Shown: positions 8,974 through 16,948 of the stretch, in pieces
Layout: each line of letters opens with the position of its first letter
How positions within the stretch are numbered: the first letter of the stretch is position 1
Assembly (NCBI RefSeq): GCF_900177615.1
Contig: NZ_FXAP01000001.1
Span: 936,825 to 1,000,824, forward strand
Direction of reading: 5' to 3'
Source: Plantibacter flavus
GTDB lineage: Bacteria; Actinomycetota; Actinomycetes; Actinomycetales; Microbacteriaceae
Length of the DNA: 64,000 nt
The notes under the pieces: generated by a model
The model's database searches: none
Told to the model about the DNA's origin: nothing
The model's input: only the letters and a program-made list of their open reading frames with translations
Made by a program: the position numbers and the translations under genes

Positions 8974-10370
8974 CCGCGGCTGCGAGCACGGTCTTCTTCC
9001 TCCCCGGGCTCGGGCTCGACGCCGCCGCGGTCGCACCCGTGGCTCGTGAGCTCGACGCGCGGTTCAGGGTGATCACCGTCGAGCTGCCCGGCCAGGGCGA
9101 CACGGCCGACGCGCCGGACGGCTCCGTCGAGTCGCAGGTCGACGCTGCCCTCGCCGTGATCGCGGAGCAGGCCGACGGCGGACCCTGGATGCTGTGCGCC
9201 CACAGCATGGGCGGCAAGGTCGCCGCCGGGATCGCCGCCCGGGTCCGCGGGGGCGACGTCCCCGTCTTCGGCCTCCTCGGTGTCGTGCTCCTGGCCCCGT
9301 CACCGCCCACGCCGGAGCCGATGCCGGACGCCAAGCGCCACCAGATGCTCACCTGGGTCGAGGACGGTCCCATCGCCGAGGCGGACGCACAGACCTTCGT
9401 CGACGACAACGTGGGTGCATCCCTGCCGGCCGAGCTGCAGGCCGCCGCCGTGGCGTCCGTGCAGGCCATGTCGCCGGTCGCGTGGCGCCGCTGGCTGGAG
9501 CAGGGCAGCGTGGAGGACATCGCGTCCTCCGTCGGCGCACTCGACCTCCCGTGCACCGTGCTCGCCGGAGACCAGGACGATGCTCTCGGAGCCGCAGTGC
9601 AGCCGGAGCTGCTCTCGGACGTCTACCCCCGCGCACGATTCGTGTCGCTCGCCGGAGCCGGACATCTGCTCTCCTTCGAGCGTCCCGTCGAGGTGGCGCG
9701 CGCGATCACCGAACTCTGGGACGAGATCGTCGCCCACAGTGCGATCGTCCCAGCCGAGTGGGGGCTCGTCATCGCGTCCCCGCGGACCACGCCGCGGGCG
9801 CGGAGTGCGCTGGCATGCCGCGCCTTGCCGGACGACCCCCGATACCGGCCCCGCGTGCTGAGCGTGGAACAGCTGGAGCTGCTCCGCGCCGTCGCCGATC
9901 GCCTGGTTCCGCAGCCGGCGGGTGGGCGGATCGACCTCGCAGCGCGGGTCGACGCCGACCTCGCAGCCGGCGGTGGCGACGGATGGCGGCCGGTCGGAGG
10001 ACTCACCGACGACGAGGCCTACCGCGCCGGGTTGGATGACCTCCGAACCGCTTGGCCGGACTCGGCCGAGGACCAGGATGCGTTGATCGGAGCCGTGATC
10101 GACGGCCAGGGCGTTCCAGGGGGCGCCATCGACGCGGACGATTTGCGGCGCTGGTTCGAGGACCTGCGCGTGGACGTCACGCGGGAGTGGCTCATCCACC
10201 CCGCGTCGTTGGCCCGGGTCGGGTACGACGGGTTCGCGACCGGCGCTGAAGACGTCGACTTCGCCGGCTACCGCGAGCTCGGTGCCGACACCCGGGATGA
10301 CTGGGAGCCCGCCGACCTCGGCGCCGCACCCGCCCCCACACCCGCACAGCAGCAGGAGGACACAGCGTGA
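8970..10370 (+). CDS. Fusion: alpha/beta hydrolase + gluconate-2-dehydrogenase subunit-3-like domain
   Basis: 466 residues in two parts. Residues 1-255 are an alpha/beta hydrolase with nucleophile elbow A-H-S-M-G-G (Ser79), Asp in A-G-D-Q-D-D (about 201) and His in G-A-G-H-L-L (His232), a complete triad. Residues about 262-450 resemble the small (subunit 3) partner of membrane gluconate/GMC dehydrogenases: L-S-V-E-Q-L-E-L-L-R-A-V-A-D-R-L-V-P, then W-L-I-H-P and V-G-Y-D-G-F. No Tat or Sec signal is present, although free-standing subunit-3 proteins usually have one. GTG start overlaps the SDR stop; its own stop overlaps the GMC gene start (GTGA). The reading frame is uninterrupted, so a fusion, not an assembly join, is the simplest reading. 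The second-domain assignment is moderately sure. Confidence 0.8.
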   Translation: MTAAASTVFFLPGLGLDAAAVAPVARELDARFRVITVELPGQGDTADAPDGSVESQVDAALAVIAEQADGGPWMLCAHSMGGKVAAGIAARVRGGDVPVFGLLGVVLLAPSPPTPEPMPDAKRHQMLTWVEDGPIAEADAQTFVDDNVGASLPAELQAAAVASVQAMSPVAWRRWLEQGSVEDIASSVGALDLPCTVLAGDQDDALGAAVQPELLSDVYPRARFVSLAGAGHLLSFERPVEVARAITELWDEIVAHSAIVPAEWGLVIASPRTTPRARSALACRALPDDPRYRPRVLSVEQLELLRAVADRLVPQPAGGRIDLAARVDADLAAGGGDGWRPVGGLTDDEAYRAGLDDLRTAWPDSAEDQDALIGAVIDGQGVPGGAIDADDLRRWFEDLRVDVTREWLIHPASLARVGYDGFATGAEDVDFAGYRELGADTRDDWEPADLGAAPAPTPAQQQEDTA

Positions 10371-11914
10371 ACCTGGACGCGATGAAGACCTATGACCACG
10401 ACGACAGCGTCGATGTCGTGGTGGTCGGTACCGGTGCGGGTGGCGCACCACTGCTCGCGCGACTCGCGGAGGCGGGGCTGCGCGTCGTCGCGCTCGAGGC
10501 AGGGCCGAATCACGACCCCGCGGAGTCCACACCGGACGAGGTCGACGCGACGACGATCAACTGGATGTCCAGCCGGTTCAGCGGTGGAGAGGCTCCGACG
10601 GCGTTCGGTCCGAACAACAGCGGGTTCGGCGTCGGCGGTGGCACCGTCCACTGGGGCGCGTTCACGCCCCGTCCGGACGCCCGTGACCTGCGTCTGCGCA
10701 GCGAGACCGGCCTCGGCCGTGACTGGCCCGTCGACCATGCGGAGTTCACCCGATACGTCGAAGAGGTCGAGGCGACCATCGGTGTCTCAGGGCCCACGCC
10801 GTATCCGTGGGACCCGTCGCGCACCTACCTGTATGCCCCGCCGAAGCGCAACGCCCCGGCGGACCTCATGGCGAAGGGCGCCGAGTCGCTCGGCATCCGC
10901 GCGACCGACGCACCCGCCGCGATCATCACCCGCGACCGCGATCAGCCGCACCACGGCCTGCGACGCGCCACGACGAACGTCGGCTCGATCCACCAGGGCG
11001 AGCGCCACGGCGCGAAGGCGACGACCGCCATCACGTACCTGCCTGCTGCGGTCGCGGCGGGAGCGGAGATCCGTCCGGACGCCGTCGTGCACACCATCGA
11101 ACGGGATGCCCGCGGTCGGGTGACGGGCGTCGTCTATCGCCAGGACGGCGTCGACAAGCGGCAGCGCTGCGAGGTGCTCGTGTTGGCCGGCGGCGGGGTG
11201 GAGACCCCTCGGCTCCTGCTGCACAACGACGTCGCGAACACCAGCGGTCAAGTCGGACGGAACTTCCTCGCCCATGGTGCGGTGCAGGTGTGGGGGCGGT
11301 TCGACGAGCAGATCCGCGGCTACCGCGGCTACCCGTCGGCGCTCATCACCGAGGACTTCGTCCGCCCTGACGGTGCGGACTTCGCCGGAGGGTATCTGCT
11401 CCAGAGCCTCGGCGTCATGCCGTTCAACTACGCGGCCACCCTCGTGCGCGGCGGCGGTCTCTGGGGCACCGAGCTGGTCGACGAGCTCGACGCGTCGCGG
11501 TACAACGCCGGCATCGGGATGAACGCCGAGTGTCTGCCCGCCGACGGCAACCGGCTCGAGCTGTCGTCGGAGGAGGACGAATGGGGTCTGCCGCGTGCGA
11601 CCATCTCGTTCTCGCCCGGCGACAACGAGCAGGCCATCGACCGCCACGCCATCCGCACGATGACGGACATCCTCACGGCAGCCGGGGCACGGAGCACCAG
11701 GGTGCTCGCGCGCACGGCGCACACGCTCGGCACGTGCCGGATGAGCGACGATCCGAGTGACGGCGTGGTGGACGGTGACGGTCGATCGCACGACATCGAC
11801 AACCTGTGGATCTGCGACAACTCGACGTTCCCGAGCGCGCTCTCCGCAAACCCGGGCCTGGCGCAGATGGCGTTGTCGCTGCGCACGGCCGACCGGATGC
11901 TCGCGGCACGGTAG
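10367..11914 (+). CDS. GMC-family FAD oxidoreductase (gluconate dehydrogenase-like large subunit)
   Basis: 515 residues. The FAD-binding motif V-V-G-T-G-A-G-G-A with a downstream Glu (A-L-E-A-G) opens the protein. The C-terminal GMC signature includes H-T-L-G-T-C-R-M and the W-I-C-D-N-S-T-F-P / S-A-N-P segment, with the active-site His in H-T-L-G. The family oxidises alcohols or sugars. The gene is the last of the SDR / hydrolase-fusion / GMC operon (GTGA overlap), so the GMC enzyme probably pairs with the subunit-3-like half of the preceding fusion. No export signal is visible in either protein, suggesting a cytoplasmic complex. Substrate unknown; a perfect terminator hairpin follows. Confidence 0.92.
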   Translation: MNLDAMKTYDHDDSVDVVVVGTGAGGAPLLARLAEAGLRVVALEAGPNHDPAESTPDEVDATTINWMSSRFSGGEAPTAFGPNNSGFGVGGGTVHWGAFTPRPDARDLRLRSETGLGRDWPVDHAEFTRYVEEVEATIGVSGPTPYPWDPSRTYLYAPPKRNAPADLMAKGAESLGIRATDAPAAIITRDRDQPHHGLRRATTNVGSIHQGERHGAKATTAITYLPAAVAAGAEIRPDAVVHTIERDARGRVTGVVYRQDGVDKRQRCEVLVLAGGGVETPRLLLHNDVANTSGQVGRNFLAHGAVQVWGRFDEQIRGYRGYPSALITEDFVRPDGADFAGGYLLQSLGVMPFNYAATLVRGGGLWGTELVDELDASRYNAGIGMNAECLPADGNRLELSSEEDEWGLPRATISFSPGDNEQAIDRHAIRTMTDILTAAGARSTRVLARTAHTLGTCRMSDDPSDGVVDGDGRSHDIDNLWICDNSTFPSALSANPGLAQMALSLRTADRMLAAR

Positions 11915-11960
11915 CCGCCACAGCACGGCTCGGCGAGGAGCCGGACCGTGCTGTGGCGGC
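11914..11960. terminator. Bidirectional terminator hairpin (15-bp perfect stem)
   Basis: The 15 bases GCCGCCACAGCACGG (11914-11928) are exactly inverted at 11946-11960, with a 17-nt loop that can itself pair (CGGC/GCCG). It starts within the stop codon of the GMC gene and lies between two convergent operons, so it probably terminates both. Confidence 0.85.
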
Positions 11961-11985
11961 CGGGCCAGGGGCGGCCTTCACCGGC

Positions 11986-12762
11986 TCACAGCTGCACGTT
12001 CGCCTGCAACCACGCGAACGGGTCGATGGGGTCGGAGCCGTTCCGGAGGAGTTCAAGATGCAGGTGCGGGCCGGTGCTCTGTCCCGTGTCACCGACGGTG
12101 CCGACCGCCTGTCCGACGGTCACGGGTCGACCCGCTTCGAGCTGCAGGGAACCGAACTGCATGTGCGCGTACACGCTGGTGTAGCGCTGTCCGTCCACCA
12201 CATGGTCGATCATCGCGTAGACCCCGAGACCGGTATCGGATGAGCCGGTCTCACGGACCACGCCGTCGGCGATCGCCTGGACCTGCGTGCCCTCGCCAGG
12301 GATCAGATCGAGACCCTTGTGGAAGGTCGAGCACCCGCTGCACGGGGCGGCACGAGGACCGAAGTCGTCGCTGAGCGGCACGCCGGTGACGAACGGCCAT
12401 TGGATCGGCGACGCCGGGTTGTTGATGAAGGTCGCCGCCGTGCGTGCTGGCGCGGCTGCCGCGTTTCGCCGCTCGATCTCCTCGATGGACGTGGCCGAGT
12501 ACCCGTCACGCGCCACGATCTCGAACCCACCGGCGGTGACTTCGAGCGATTGGCTCTCGCGTTCGCCCGACGCAGACGGGGAGACCGCGTGGACGTCGGG
12601 GAACAACGCGGCCGCCGGGATCGAGGTCGCCACGACCATCGCGCCGACGAACGTGACAGCGAGTGTCGCGACGGATCGCCTGGCGCTGGGTCGGCGGGTC
12701 GACCTGGACTGCCGAGTGGATGCCGAGGCGGTAGTCGACCCGGTCGTCGTCCGGGCCGTCAT
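11986..12762 (-). CDS. Secreted M23-family peptidoglycan endopeptidase
   Basis: 258 residues. A Ser/Thr/Arg-rich cytoplasmic tail and one signal-anchor helix (about residues 28-50) precede a linker and a LytM/M23 domain. The zinc motifs are visible: H-K-G-L-D (first His and Asp) and H-L-H-L-E, with Y-A-H-M between. The enzyme would cleave peptide cross-links in the cell wall, or tether to it. The ATG at 12762 overlaps the stop of the thioredoxin-fold gene (ATGA), so that oxidoreductase and this peptidase are co-translated. The longer ORF reaching 13485 is an out-of-frame shadow of the upstream gene. Confidence 0.9.
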   Translation of the reverse strand: MTARTTTGSTTASASTRQSRSTRRPSARRSVATLAVTFVGAMVVATSIPAAALFPDVHAVSPSASGERESQSLEVTAGGFEIVARDGYSATSIEEIERRNAAAAPARTAATFINNPASPIQWPFVTGVPLSDDFGPRAAPCSGCSTFHKGLDLIPGEGTQVQAIADGVVRETGSSDTGLGVYAMIDHVVDGQRYTSVYAHMQFGSLQLEAGRPVTVGQAVGTVGDTGQSTGPHLHLELLRNGSDPIDPFAWLQANVQL

Positions 12763-13415
12763 TTCGCGAGCGCCGCGTCGAGGGCGTTGCGGAGGTCGGC
12801 TTCGGAGCGCAGCTCGATCTGCTCGTCGTTCACGAAGACCGTCGGTGTGCCTTCGACGCCGAGCGCGCGACCCGCATCGAAGTCGGACGCGACGCGTTCC
12901 TGCGTCGCCGGGTCGGCGACCGCCGCGTCGTACATCGCCAGGTCGAGGCCGAGATCCTCGGCGAACGTCCGGAACAGTGGCGCTTTGGACTCCTGCTGCT
13001 CGCCCCATTCCGCCTGTGTCTCGAACATGCGGCTGTACATCGCCTCGAACCGCCCCTGCTGCGCTGCCGCCTCGACCGCGACGGCGGCGTTCATCGAGTT
13101 GCGGTGCGAGGGGATCGGGAAGTACCGGACGACGAAGGTGACGCGGTCGCCGTATTCCGCGCGCAGCTGTTCGATGACCGGGTACACGGCACCGCACACC
13201 TCGCACTCGAAGTCGAGGAACTCGACGAGGGTGACGGTGCTGCCGTCCGGTTCCGTGAGGCGGTGGCTGTCGTCGGCCACGGCAGGTACTCCGCCTCGAC
13301 TGTCGCCGACTCCCGGCTGGGCGGATGGTTTCACGACGGCGTACACGGCCATGGTGGCGATGAGCAGGGCGACAGCGATGAGTGAGCCGATCGTCCATCT
13401 GGTGCTGGTCTTCAT
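12759..13415 (-). CDS. DsbA-like thioredoxin-fold protein, membrane anchored
   Basis: 218 residues: a single N-terminal membrane anchor (about residues 7-28) then a DsbA/thioredoxin domain facing outside. The active site is C-E-V-C (Cys71, Cys74) within F-E-C-E-V-C-G, and the cis-Pro loop G-T-P-T-V-F-V lies near the C-terminus. Mycobacterial and corynebacterial homologues of this fold make or shuffle disulfides in exported proteins. Start ATG 13415 has GAGAAGGA upstream. It is coupled to the M23 peptidase gene downstream by an ATGA overlap, so the peptidase or other envelope proteins may be its clients, though the M23 domain itself carries only one Cys pair (P-C-S-G-C). Confidence 0.9.
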   Translation of the reverse strand: MKTSTRWTIGSLIAVALLIATMAVYAVVKPSAQPGVGDSRGGVPAVADDSHRLTEPDGSTVTLVEFLDFECEVCGAVYPVIEQLRAEYGDRVTFVVRYFPIPSHRNSMNAAVAVEAAAQQGRFEAMYSRMFETQAEWGEQQESKAPLFRTFAEDLGLDLAMYDAAVADPATQERVASDFDAGRALGVEGTPTVFVNDEQIELRSEADLRNALDAALAK

Positions 13416-13671
13416 GGGTGGTTCCTTCTCCTGCGGAGCTGATGCATCGGGCGGGTTCGTGCGGTGCGTGGGGTCGCTCGACCATCGCCGATGTCCGACT
13501 GCGCCGGAGACCACCGACGACAGGGCGGGGCCTCCGCGTCCTGCCGAGGTCGCGCGCGCGGCGACGGCGCGTCGGCGCGCAGCTGCATTCGGCGCGCGCA
13601 GGTGGAATCCCCGAACTGGGAGACGACAGCGCTGGCGAGCAGCGGACGGCGCGTGGGAGCGACCGCGTGAA

Positions 13672-14094
13672 TCAGGTCCGGCTGATCGACAGTTCGGTCA
13701 GGGAGACGGGCGGACCGTCCGTTCGCCCCGTCTGGGAGGCGGCCGGGGGAGAGGACGCTACCGCGTCGACGACGGCGACCTCGCGGAACGGTTGGTCGCC
13801 GACCACCTTCGCCGTGGGTACGGCGACGCTGCAATCGGTGGATTCGGTGCTGTGCCGACCGTGGCCGTCGAATGCGCAACCACCCAGCAGGGTGTCGCCG
13901 CCAGGGGACAGGTCCACCGGTGCCGCGTCAGGCGTCCAGACCGCGGCTGTGCTGGGCCCGGCTGTGTCGTCGCCGCTCGGCTGGATCGCGAATAGACCCG
14001 TCACGGTGATGACGGCGAGGATGAACACGACCAGCAGGCGCGGGAGATCCACCGAAGCGATCGTCGCCGATGGCGACGCGGACGATGGATGCAC
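13672..14094 (-). CDS. Small hypothetical membrane-anchored protein
   Basis: 140 residues, not recognised. One hydrophobic helix (L-L-V-V-F-I-L-A-V-I-T-V, residues about 19-36) follows a Ser/Ala-rich N-terminus. The remainder is polar, with two cysteines and a Pro/Ser-rich stretch, so it should be extracytoplasmic. It lies 256 bp upstream of the DsbA-like gene on the same strand, which would suit a disulfide-containing client (Cys pair about 17 residues apart), but this is inference. The start is unverified: the ATG at 14094 has no clear ribosome site. Composition and third-position GC look coding. Confidence 0.5.
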   Translation of the reverse strand: MHPSSASPSATIASVDLPRLLVVFILAVITVTGLFAIQPSGDDTAGPSTAAVWTPDAAPVDLSPGGDTLLGGCAFDGHGRHSTESTDCSVAVPTAKVVGDQPFREVAVVDAVASSPPAASQTGRTDGPPVSLTELSISRT

Positions 14095-14159
14095 GGGTCA
14101 ATCGTATGGGTGGGCACTGTCCGTGAACCTGGCAAGGCGCCGACCAGCGCGACCTCAGA

Positions 14160-14470
14160 TCACGACGACGGCTTCGCAACCTCGGGAGGGGGCAGAGCCA
14201 GGTCGGGAGCCAGCCGTTCGCCTTCACGACGACGATGGCCGCGGCGCTCGGTCGCGCCTCCAGCACGGTGTAACCGGCAGCGCTCGGATCGGCGGCGCTC
14301 GGGAATGACAACCGAGCCTGATAGATCGGATCGGGGAACCCGTAGCGACGCAGTTTCTCGACGCGGATGATGCACACCACGACGCGCACGAGCAGTGGGT
14401 CGAGGTGCTCCGTGCATTCATCGATGCGCAGTGAGATGACACGCACCGCATCAGGCCGGGCCCATCCCAC
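14160..14470 (-). pseudogene. Possible gene remnant in the 14095-14514 intergenic stretch
   Basis: The 420 bp between the small membrane protein and the SDR holds no intact gene. On the minus strand the frame opening at GTG 14470 reads like real protein for about 85 codons (V-R-V-I-S-L-R-I-D-E, later R-Y-G-F-P-D-P-I-Y-Q) with high third-position GC. Near 14215 it turns into Arg-rich nonsense, while the neighbouring frame supplies a plausible hydrophilic C-terminus (L-P-P-P-E-V-A-K-P-S-S) and a stop at 14160. This pattern suits a frameshifted small gene. I do not recognise the family. It could also be chance, or a genuine short protein with an unusual end. Confidence 0.3.
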
Positions 14471-14514
14471 CGGACGTGCCGGCTCGACGAGGCGGGCACC
14501 GGGCTCGGCTCGCG

Positions 14515-15450
14515 TCAGGCGCCGACGTCGATGGGCACGCCAGCGAGGTCCTCGACCTGCCGCCAGAGGGACGACGCCGCGTCGGCCGCCGGCGTAGCAG
14601 TCCTGGCCATCGGAGCGATGGCGACGGGAGCGCCCCGAAGTCGGCCAACCGGCGAGAAGTACTCGCCACCCCGGACTTCGGGATCCGTGAGCGCCCTGAC
14701 TGCGGACCAGGCGGCGGTGTCCTTCCCTTGTGCCCAAGGCGTGTAGGGATTCCACTGGTAGGGAGTCGTGTCGTCGCGGATGCCAGGTCGCTCCGGGGTC
14801 TTCGCATCGACGCCGACACCCGGCCGGGTCACGACCGATGCGACAGGCAGTCCGGCCGCTCGGAGTCTGCGGTCGAGCTCGAAGGCGAAGACCTCTGTCG
14901 TGGTCTTGGCCTTGGTGTAGGCCACGACCCCGATCGCGGGCACCTGGCGGAGGTCGTCAACGCTGACACGCAACAGTTGGACGAACCCGGTCGAGGTGTG
15001 GACGATCCGAGCCCCCGTGCCGTGATCCACGGCCGTGGCGACCAATGTCGGGAGCAACCTGGCCAACAGTCGGGCGTTGGCGGCCACGTGGGTGCCGAGC
15101 AGGAGGGGCAATCCGTCCGCAGTCAGCTCGCGTCGGTTCATGCTCATCGCACCGCCGTTGAGCAGGACGGCGTCGAGACGGGGGAGCAAGGCGAGTTCGG
15201 CAGCGGCCTCGTCGACGGCGGCGAGCGAGCCGAGCTCGAGTGCTACGTGGCGGACCCGGGCCTGCGGGACCCGGCTCCGAATGGAGGAGGCAGCCCGTCG
15301 CAGCTTGTCATGCGATCGAGAGGCGAGCACGACGTCCGCGCCGGCGGCAGCGAGCTGCTCCGCGGCGAAGTACCCGATTCCGGCGGTGGAACCGGTCACG
15401 ACGATGGTTCGTCCGGTCTGGTCTGGCAGCCGGGCGGGGTCCCAGGTCAT
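14515..15450 (-). CDS. SDR family oxidoreductase, TetR-controlled
   Basis: 311 residues. The cofactor motif T-G-S-T-A-G-I-G, the L-N-G-G variant of N-N-A-G, catalytic Ser in H-T-S-T-G and Y-T-K-A-K are present. It belongs to the light-dependent protochlorophyllide reductase/WW-oxidoreductase-like branch, often annotated simply as SDR. The ATG at 15450 has TGAGGA 4 nt upstream. It is divergent from a TetR gene 86 bp away, and the space between carries two copies of the same palindrome, so expression is probably repressed by that TetR and released by a small hydrophobic or toxic carbonyl compound. The substrate is unknown. Confidence 0.9.
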   Translation of the reverse strand: MTWDPARLPDQTGRTIVVTGSTAGIGYFAAEQLAAAGADVVLASRSHDKLRRAASSIRSRVPQARVRHVALELGSLAAVDEAAAELALLPRLDAVLLNGGAMSMNRRELTADGLPLLLGTHVAANARLLARLLPTLVATAVDHGTGARIVHTSTGFVQLLRVSVDDLRQVPAIGVVAYTKAKTTTEVFAFELDRRLRAAGLPVASVVTRPGVGVDAKTPERPGIRDDTTPYQWNPYTPWAQGKDTAAWSAVRALTDPEVRGGEYFSPVGRLRGAPVAIAPMARTATPAADAASSLWRQVEDLAGVPIDVGA

Positions 15451-15466
15451 ACTGTCCTCATTTCTT

Positions 15467-15487
15467 AAGCGGATGATCTATCCGTTT
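15467..15487. promoter_or_regulatory. TetR operator candidate 1
   Basis: The inverted repeat AAGCGGAT-n5-ATCCGTTT sits 17 bp upstream of the SDR start codon. It is nearly identical to the copy at 15500-15520; the two centres are 33 bp apart, about three helical turns, so two TetR dimers could bind on one DNA face. Confidence 0.75.
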
Positions 15488-15499
15488 GGACAGTAGCAC

Positions 15500-15520
15500 A
15501 AGCGGATAGACCATCCGTTT
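15500..15520. promoter_or_regulatory. TetR operator candidate 2
   Basis: Second copy of AAGCGGAT-n5-ATCCGTTT, 16 bp upstream of the tetR start. TAGAGT at 15525-15530 lies 6 nt before the tetR ATG and looks like a leaderless -10 box, so this copy would allow autorepression. Confidence 0.75.
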
Positions 15521-15536
15521 GCCGTAGAGTGGTCCT

Positions 15537-16079
15537 ATGGCCGCTCTCCGTTCCGACGCAGCACGTAGCCGGGCGAGCATCCTCGATGTCGCCCGGGCCC
15601 ATGACCGCGCGACGCTTCGACTCAACGACGTCGCCCGCGAGGCCGGGGTCGGGGTCGGAACCGTCTACCGGCACTTCCCGACGGTCCACGCACTCATCGA
15701 AGCGCTTTCAGCCGACGCGCTCGACGCGATGCTCGAGACCTCTCGGCGTGCCGCAGCCGAGCCGGATCCGGGCGATGGGCTGGCGCTCTACCTCGGTTCG
15801 GCACTCAGGCTGCAGCTGGAGGACGGCGGTCTGCAGGCTGTCCTCCTCTCGCCGGAGGACGAGGCCGACTCCGTGCGGAACGTCAAACGCGAGATCTTCG
15901 AATCCTTCACGACCGTCCTCGAGGCGGCCCGCGCCGCGGGTGCCGTCCGCGCCGATCTCACGGTCGATCGTCTGTCGCACCTCGTGTGCGGAATCGAGCA
16001 CGCGGTGCGGCTCGGTACTCCCGAAGACCTGCCCCTCCTCCTGCAGGTGATGCTCGACGGGCTGAAGCCTCGACCGTGA
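15537..16079 (+). CDS. TetR family transcriptional regulator
   Basis: 180 residues. N-terminal helix-turn-helix (L-N-D-V-A-R-E-A-G-V-G-V-G-T-V-Y-R-H-F-P, about residues 26-45) is typical TetR; the C-terminal ligand-binding domain resembles the group often annotated with SDR neighbours. The ATG at 15537 follows a probable -10 (TAGAGT) at leaderless distance, which supports this start. Divergent from the SDR gene with twin palindromes between them, so it most likely represses both that gene and itself. Inducer unknown. Confidence 0.93.
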   Translation: MAALRSDAARSRASILDVARAHDRATLRLNDVAREAGVGVGTVYRHFPTVHALIEALSADALDAMLETSRRAAAEPDPGDGLALYLGSALRLQLEDGGLQAVLLSPEDEADSVRNVKREIFESFTTVLEAARAAGAVRADLTVDRLSHLVCGIEHAVRLGTPEDLPLLLQVMLDGLKPRP

Positions 16080-16192
16080 TCACCGGCTCAGCTTCGATGG
16101 ACCCGACTTCGGCGAACTCGGCCGCGCCGTGCGGACGGTTCTGGGTGGCCCTGTCGCCTTCCCCCGGCACGCGGTCGGCGTAAGGTCGGCAC

Positions 16193-16883
16193 ATGCACCC
16201 CGAGCGAACCCGCCGGCCGGCCCTGCGGCGAGCACCATCGAGGCCGCCGGCCGCGTCATCCACGGCGGCAGGCTGGAACGCCTTCCTACTCCGACCTGAG
16301 GCGAGAGCGTGGATCAGTGCCACCGAGCGTGGACAGCGACAGCCTGAGGTCGGCGACGTCGCGCTGGAGGTCCTGCTCCTGGAGTACCGTCGCCCGGCCC
16401 GCCTGGCGCTCGGGCTCGTCTCGTCCGTAGCACTCGTCGTGGCCGCCACCCTCTCCGTCGCGACCGTCACCGTCCTCGGTCCGTTCTGGGTGGGGGAGAG
16501 CGGGGCGCTCTTCGGCTTCGTGGTCCTCATCGGGTTCGCGGTCGCGTTGACGAGCGTCTTCATCCTGCTCCGGCTGCAGGTCTCCGAGAACCGAATCATC
16601 CGCGCCATCTCCGTGTGGACCGGCGGGAACCGGCGGCCCGCCGGAGCCACAGACGGCGACTGCGCAGTCCGTGGACCGGCGGGAGGCGGCGACGACGCGC
16701 ACCCTCTTCCTGTCGGTCTCGGGCGCAGGGATCGCCGCAACCGTCGTCTCGATGGTCTGGATGTCCTCCGCCGAAGGCGGATCGTTCGTGCTGCCACTCG
16801 TCGTCGCTGGGGTCTTGCAGGCGATCATCTGGCTCGCGGTCTGCTCCGGGGTCGTCCGCGTGCTGCGGTCGTCGCGGGTCTGA
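16193..16883 (+). pseudogene. Membrane protein split by a frameshift
   Basis: Two adjoining reading frames look like one protein. The first (from ATG 16193, leaderless-type TAAGGT at 16181-16186) encodes two strong helices (G-L-V-S-S-V-A-L-V-V-A-A and G-F-V-V-L-I-G-F-A-V-A-L), then becomes Arg/Gly-rich after W-T-G-G-N near 16630. The frame one base further continues with E-P-Q-T-A-T-A-Q-S-V-D-R-R-E and two more helices (G-I-A-A-T-V-V-S-M-V-W; L-V-V-A-G-V-L-Q-A-I-I-W-L) to a stop at 16883. A one-base insertion or two-base deletion in the G/C-rich stretch 16620-16640 would explain this. The alternative is two separate small membrane proteins, the second starting at GTG 16671. Function unknown. 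Confidence 0.5.
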
Positions 16884-16948
16884 CGAGCGCGGCGGTCGAA
16901 CGTGACGCGGTGCTCAGCTGACACGGTCGGAACCGAGCCTCGGCGAAG

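Noticed and set aside
11986-13485. Single 499-codon gene spanning the M23 peptidase and the thioredoxin-fold gene
   Set aside because: Only the last 258 codons match M23; the upstream part is the out-of-frame shadow of the DsbA-like gene, and the ATGA overlap marks two genes.
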